From: Parascedosporium putredinis
Lineage: Eukaryota > Ascomycota > Sordariomycetes > Microascales > Microascaceae
Reading direction: 5' to 3'
NCBI GenBank assembly: GCA_949357655.1
Contig: CASHTG010000020.1
Location: 806,001 to 870,000 of the forward strand
DNA length: 64,000 nt
The translations under genes and the position numbers were made by a program. The notes beneath the pieces are model-generated. The model saw only the letters and a list, made by a program, of their open reading frames with translations, made no database searches and was not told the origin of the DNA. Position 1 is the stretch's first letter. Every line of letters starts with the position of its first letter. Positions 60,626-64,000 of this stretch are shown in pieces.

Positions 60626-63156
60626 CGTGGCTACGGTGCAAATAGAATGGAGGATGGAAGGGAGATAATCGACAGTCGTTTCTGGCTGGGTTCTCGATCG
60701 TGTGGGGTTGGCTGTGGCTCGTTCTTCTTCTCTGGTTCCCAGCTCATTGACCGAACCAAAGTTCGAGCAAGGCCAGGGTAGTCACTGAGCTCGTCCTGGT
60801 TGATCGGATCCTGAGAAACCAGCCAACTCGTGCTTTTGGGTCAAATAGCACACCCCGCTTTGCCGCCCCTGCTGAGGGTCCTGTTCACAGCGATGCAGAA
60901 AAAGGCACGATGAGGCAAAAAAATTGGTGGCGCTGAACGATAAATTGATCACAAGGGGAAAACCACAATTAAAGAACAGGTAAGCTTGACGAAGCTTCGT
61001 GTTTGAAAGCAGACTTTGTTTCCCTCTTTTTTTTTTTTCCTCGTCGGAAGTCAGAAGGGTCAAAAGGACGTGCATCAGCCCTAGGCAAAGAGAGAGATCC
61101 TCTGCTCCGATCACCCCCTTCCGTCCATTGTCAGACAGAGCTGGTTTTCATTTGAGTGCCACGCCGCAGCTTTGCCTACATGGAGGCTTTACAGGGCCCT
61201 TTTTGGGCCAACGCGCAACCTCAGGGTCGGCCGGAGCACAGACGGTGGCGTAGGATAAGGGCAGGGCCACGGGTTGTATGAAACGCCGCCCGTTTTGTGC
61301 TTGCTCGGTTGGGCGTTCAGGCTAAAATGACCCTGTGGTCCCGGCGAAAACCACATCGACGTTCGAACACGACACTGAGCCCCTACCGCTTGGCTCGTCC
61401 CTCCCTTGACACCCCTGCCGTCTTGGCGACCTTTTTCAACCTTGGCTCAGAGCAATTGAAGTTTCCTCGACCAGAGCTAGTCGAGGCTTGGTCTGCAGTC
61501 TCCCGCTGGCGAATGGCACATGGTAAATAGGACGAAGGAGTCAAACCGGAGAATTTAAGCTCATTCGCATATTCTGTCCGATCCGAGCGGGTGCCGCTTG
61601 TGGACCTCTGTGGAACTCTCGACTCCGAGTCCCTGGAGGTAATTAGTTTCCACCGATTGGCTATGCTTAGAAGATCGATGAAGAGGATGGAGGGGCGATA
61701 CAATAGCTCCATACCTCGGGGATCGGGAACACACGTGGTTAGATGGAACTTCCATTGCACAATTTTGAAGCTCAGAGTCAAGCTACACACAAGCAACTCA
61801 GGCTGCCGCATCTCAAGTTCAATACACGTATAATCTAGATGCTTTCATTCACTGGTAGGGCCTCAACTGGAGTATCGTTCATCGACGCTACAATCCGCGT
61901 CTCTTTTTCAACGTAAAGAGGGCATTCGTCATCAGATAAACCAAGCAAAAGCAGACTAACGAGGTGGCGATCAAGAAAATACTGGCGAATGTGGAGGGAT
62001 CGCGTGCATGGGTGGTTACATGTAAGGACTACATGTAAGGGGGTCGTGTCCTCAAGACACTATGGGCATCGATGATGATAATACCTAGAGATCTCGAGGT
62101 GTCACACATTAGACAGTGGGCTCGATTGTCGAGGGTACACATTGATGACCACCACCACTACCGAGACTATTAATTGCCCTTATGCATGCCGCACATTGCA
62201 TCACGCTCTCCGCATCCATATCAGCTGTTGAAATCCCTCTGCTTCTTCTCCGATTCATATAATCCATCCCCTTTCTTGCTGCGCAACCGGGAGAAACATA
62301 CTAGGATGGGTCTAGATATCAATTTCCGGGCCATGACCGACTTGGTCTAGAGACTACATGTGATGTAAGAACTGACTGGGGGTTTTCGAACGAAAAGGCT
62401 GACCCATGGATCGATGCATGCACACGAAGATCGCCTGTAAGGAAGGAAGCGGAGAAAGGAAACGAAAAGTTTGGATCATTACCCCACGATCACTGCCGAA
62501 ATTAGCATTTGATCTTCTCCACACGCCACGGGGCTTTATGCCGGAACCAAGAGGGGAAACACAGAAGAACGACGCAAGCGACTTAGAGTGAGGCCTGAAG
62601 GTTGGGCAGTCTCCTCTAGTTCGCACTTTTGTCGGCCCTCCGATCCTGGCAGTTCTGCGTGGCCAACAGTCTTTTTAATCAAGAAGCACTCTGGGAGTAC
62701 CAAACGAGAATAAAGGCGTTACCCTCCGGATGGCGAAAAAGGCTGGTCACTTTGCCCTGTTTCTTCCATTCGCGAAGGGTAATCTCGACGGGTTGGAGTA
62801 AACGCCATTCATTCAGCCGCCATATATCTACTCCCGACTCTCGACCAGTCACATCCGCTCAATTCGCCCGCGGGGGGGAATCTTGTCAATTTACTTATTT
62901 TCGTGGGCCCGTTTTTTTATATCTCTCATTCACCTATCTGGGGGCGGGAGCGATATGATGGAGAAGGGTAGGTAGTTCAAATACTAGGCAAAGGCCACCG
63001 CGGCCTATGCTCTCCCAGACGACTTGCTACCTCTGAGCCATTTTTCTTATCGGCGGAGAGAAGCATACTTTTGTGTTTCTTCAACAGCGTTCGCTCGACC
63101 GTCACTCAACATACTTGTATCCCGCCCGGACACGAATCCAAGTCAGCACGATCATC
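60626..63156. other. intergenic
   Basis: 2.5 kb without a recognisable gene. Contains a 12-base T run at about 61029-61040 and a palindrome variant CCCATGGATC near 62403. The last 150 bp form a leader-like stretch ahead of the gene starting at 63157. Confidence 0.5.
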
Positions 63157-64000
63157 ATGCGGAGCATCCAGAACGGACTTCTCGTCCTCTGCCTCGCCTT
63201 TCCCGGCGTGTTGGGCGCCGCTATCGAGCGCCGGGCGACCGAAGTTCAGACGAGCAACCATCGACGGGCAGCTGCCATCAACTTTCCTCGGACGCTGAGC
63301 GAGGTTCAGAAGAGGGCCGTCCACGTGATCCTTGCCGACGACCGACATGGCCAGGTTGTCCATGTGATGCAAGACCCTGGTGAGGAGGAGGAGCCGGTGG
63401 AAGAGCCCGCTGACCCTCCCGCGGAGGAAGAGGAGCCCGTCGAAGAAGAGCCTGTTGAGGAGCCCGTCGAGGAAGAGCCCGTTGAAGAGGAGCCTGTTGA
63501 AGAGGAGCCTGTAGAGGAGGAGCCTGTAGAGGAGGAACCCGTCGAGGAAGAGCCCGTCGAGGAAGAGCCCGTCGAGGAAGAGCCCGTCGAGGAAGAGCCC
63601 GTCGAGGAAGAGCCTGTGGAGGAGGCCCCCGTTGAAGAACCTCCGGTAGAAGAGGAGCCTCCCGCGGAAGGCGGCCACGACCACGGTACTCCGGAACAAC
63701 CCCCGGCCGAAGAGGAGCCTCCTGCTGAGGAAGAGCCCGTCGAGGAAGAGCCAGTTGAGGAAGAGCCAGTTGAGGAAGAGCCAGTTGAGGAGGAGCCCGT
63801 CGAAGAGGAGCCCGTCGAGGAGGAGCCTGTCGAAGAGGAGCCTGTCGAAGAGGAGCCTGTCGAAGAGGAGCCTGTCGAAGAGCCCCTGCGGAAGAAGAGC
63901 CCGTTGAAGAACCCCCGCCGAGGAGGAACCCGTCGAAGAGCCTCCCGTCGAAGAGGATCCTCCGGCGCCCGAAGGCCCCCAGGCACCCGACTACCCCGCC
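63157..64000 (+). CDS. secreted acidic repeat protein (EEEPV repeats), runs off the window
   Basis: ATG at 63157 opens a signal peptide (MRSIQNGLLVLCLAFPGVLGA), a short basic propeptide ending in a Kex2-like LSEVQKR, and then a low-complexity region built from the pentapeptide EEEPV, encoded by a 15-bp unit like GAGGAAGAGCCCGTC. Two repeat blocks (about 63435-63620 and 63712-63880) flank a spacer with EGGHDHGTPEQPP. Near the end, the frame breaks at about 63893 and 63919 (C runs); adding one C at each returns to PAEEEPVEEPPV and continues to APEGPQAPDYPA at the window edge. The gene is therefore partial. The opposite strand is also open through the repeat, but that is an antisense shadow. Highly negatively charged, so a wall-associated, calcium-binding or matrix role is possible; none is proven. 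Confidence 0.8.
   Translation, partial: MRSIQNGLLVLCLAFPGVLGAAIERRATEVQTSNHRRAAAINFPRTLSEVQKRAVHVILADDRHGQVVHVMQDPGEEEEPVEEPADPPAEEEEPVEEEPVEEPVEEEPVEEEPVEEEPVEEEPVEEEPVEEEPVEEEPVEEEPVEEEPVEEEPVEEAPVEEPPVEEEPPAEGGHDHGTPEQPPAEEEPPAEEEPVEEEPVEEEPVEEEPVEEEPVEEEPVEEEPVEEEPVEEEPVEEEPVEEPLRKKSPLKNPRRGGTRRRASRRRGSSGARRPPGTRLPR
63435..63880 (+). repeat. 15-bp coding minisatellite
   Basis: Tandem copies of a 15-bp unit encoding EEEPV, with synonymous variation between copies (GTC/GTT/GTA/GTG for Val, GAG/GAA for Glu). Interrupted at about 63625-63710 by non-repeat sequence. Confidence 0.85.

Noticed and set aside
63106..63986. Long minus-strand frames with LFLDG or SSTGS repeats opposite the EEEPV repeat
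   Set aside because: They are the antisense reading of a 15-bp coding minisatellite. The plus strand has a signal peptide, a Kex2-like site and a consistent start; the minus frames have none.
1..64000. CRISPR arrays, phage, insertion sequences or bacterial operons
   Set aside because: No regularly spaced repeats, no transposase frames and no prokaryotic gene packing; introns and tRNA structure show eukaryotic nuclear DNA.

Overview
The window looks like nuclear DNA of a filamentous ascomycete (Pezizomycotina, most likely Sordariomycetes). Genes carry several short introns (about 55-170 bp, GTRNGY donors, usually CTAAC-like branch sites, TAG/CAG acceptors). There is a QDE-2-type Argonaute, a class II hydrophobin, an intron-containing tRNA-Pro, and many secreted hydrolases. 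No species can be named from the sequence alone.

Layout, left to right: Argonaute (+, 0.3-3.8 kb); dihydroorotase of pyrimidine synthesis (-, 4.6-6.2 kb); a long gene-poor stretch and pyrimidine-rich leader ahead of a C2H2 zinc-finger protein (+, 12.2-13.3 kb); an unidentified, badly interrupted coding region (-, 14.6-16.7 kb); a Sro7/tomosyn-like exocytosis protein (+, 17.8-21.0 kb); a nucleotide-sugar transporter whose last exon adds an extra membrane helix and a large unknown domain (-, 21.3-24.0 kb); a three-domain protein joining a nucleotidyltransferase, a HAD phosphatase and a choline-kinase-like phosphotransferase (+, 25.7-28.2 kb); a secreted GH3 beta-glucosidase (+, 28.9-31.6 kb); a secreted cysteine-containing protein (-, 32.0-33.5 kb); a secreted GH10 xylanase with a Pro/Glu tail (-, 35.1-36.9 kb); a small two-exon gene (+, 39.7-40.0 kb); two MFS transporters (-, 44.0-46.4 and 47.5-49.0 kb); a secreted serine carboxypeptidase (+, 51.1-53.0 kb); a class II hydrophobin (+, 53.9-54.3 kb); a single-pass membrane protein (+, 54.8-55.7 kb); a secreted M28 aminopeptidase (-, 56.0-57.6 kb); tRNA-Pro(CGG) (+, 59.1 kb); a small multi-pass membrane protein (-, 59.8-60.6 kb); and, running off the right edge, a secreted protein made largely of an EEEPV repeat (+, from 63.16 kb).

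Almost every multi-exon gene shows one or more reading-frame breaks inside well conserved sequence. Wherever the break could be resolved, adding one base (in one case two) to an existing mononucleotide run or its immediate neighbourhood restores both the conserved protein and exon phases whose total is divisible by three. I therefore read these breaks as systematic homopolymer shortening in the assembly rather than as pseudogenes. Coordinates below are those of the sequence as given; protein lengths assume those single-base corrections.

Functionally the right half is rich in secretome genes (GH3, GH10, S10, M28, hydrophobin, Cys-rich protein, acidic repeat protein) plus two transporters, fitting a saprotroph, pathogen or plant-associated lifestyle. 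The most unusual genes are the transporter fusion and the three-domain nucleotidyltransferase/phosphatase/kinase protein, which are divergently transcribed neighbours separated by 1.6 kb.
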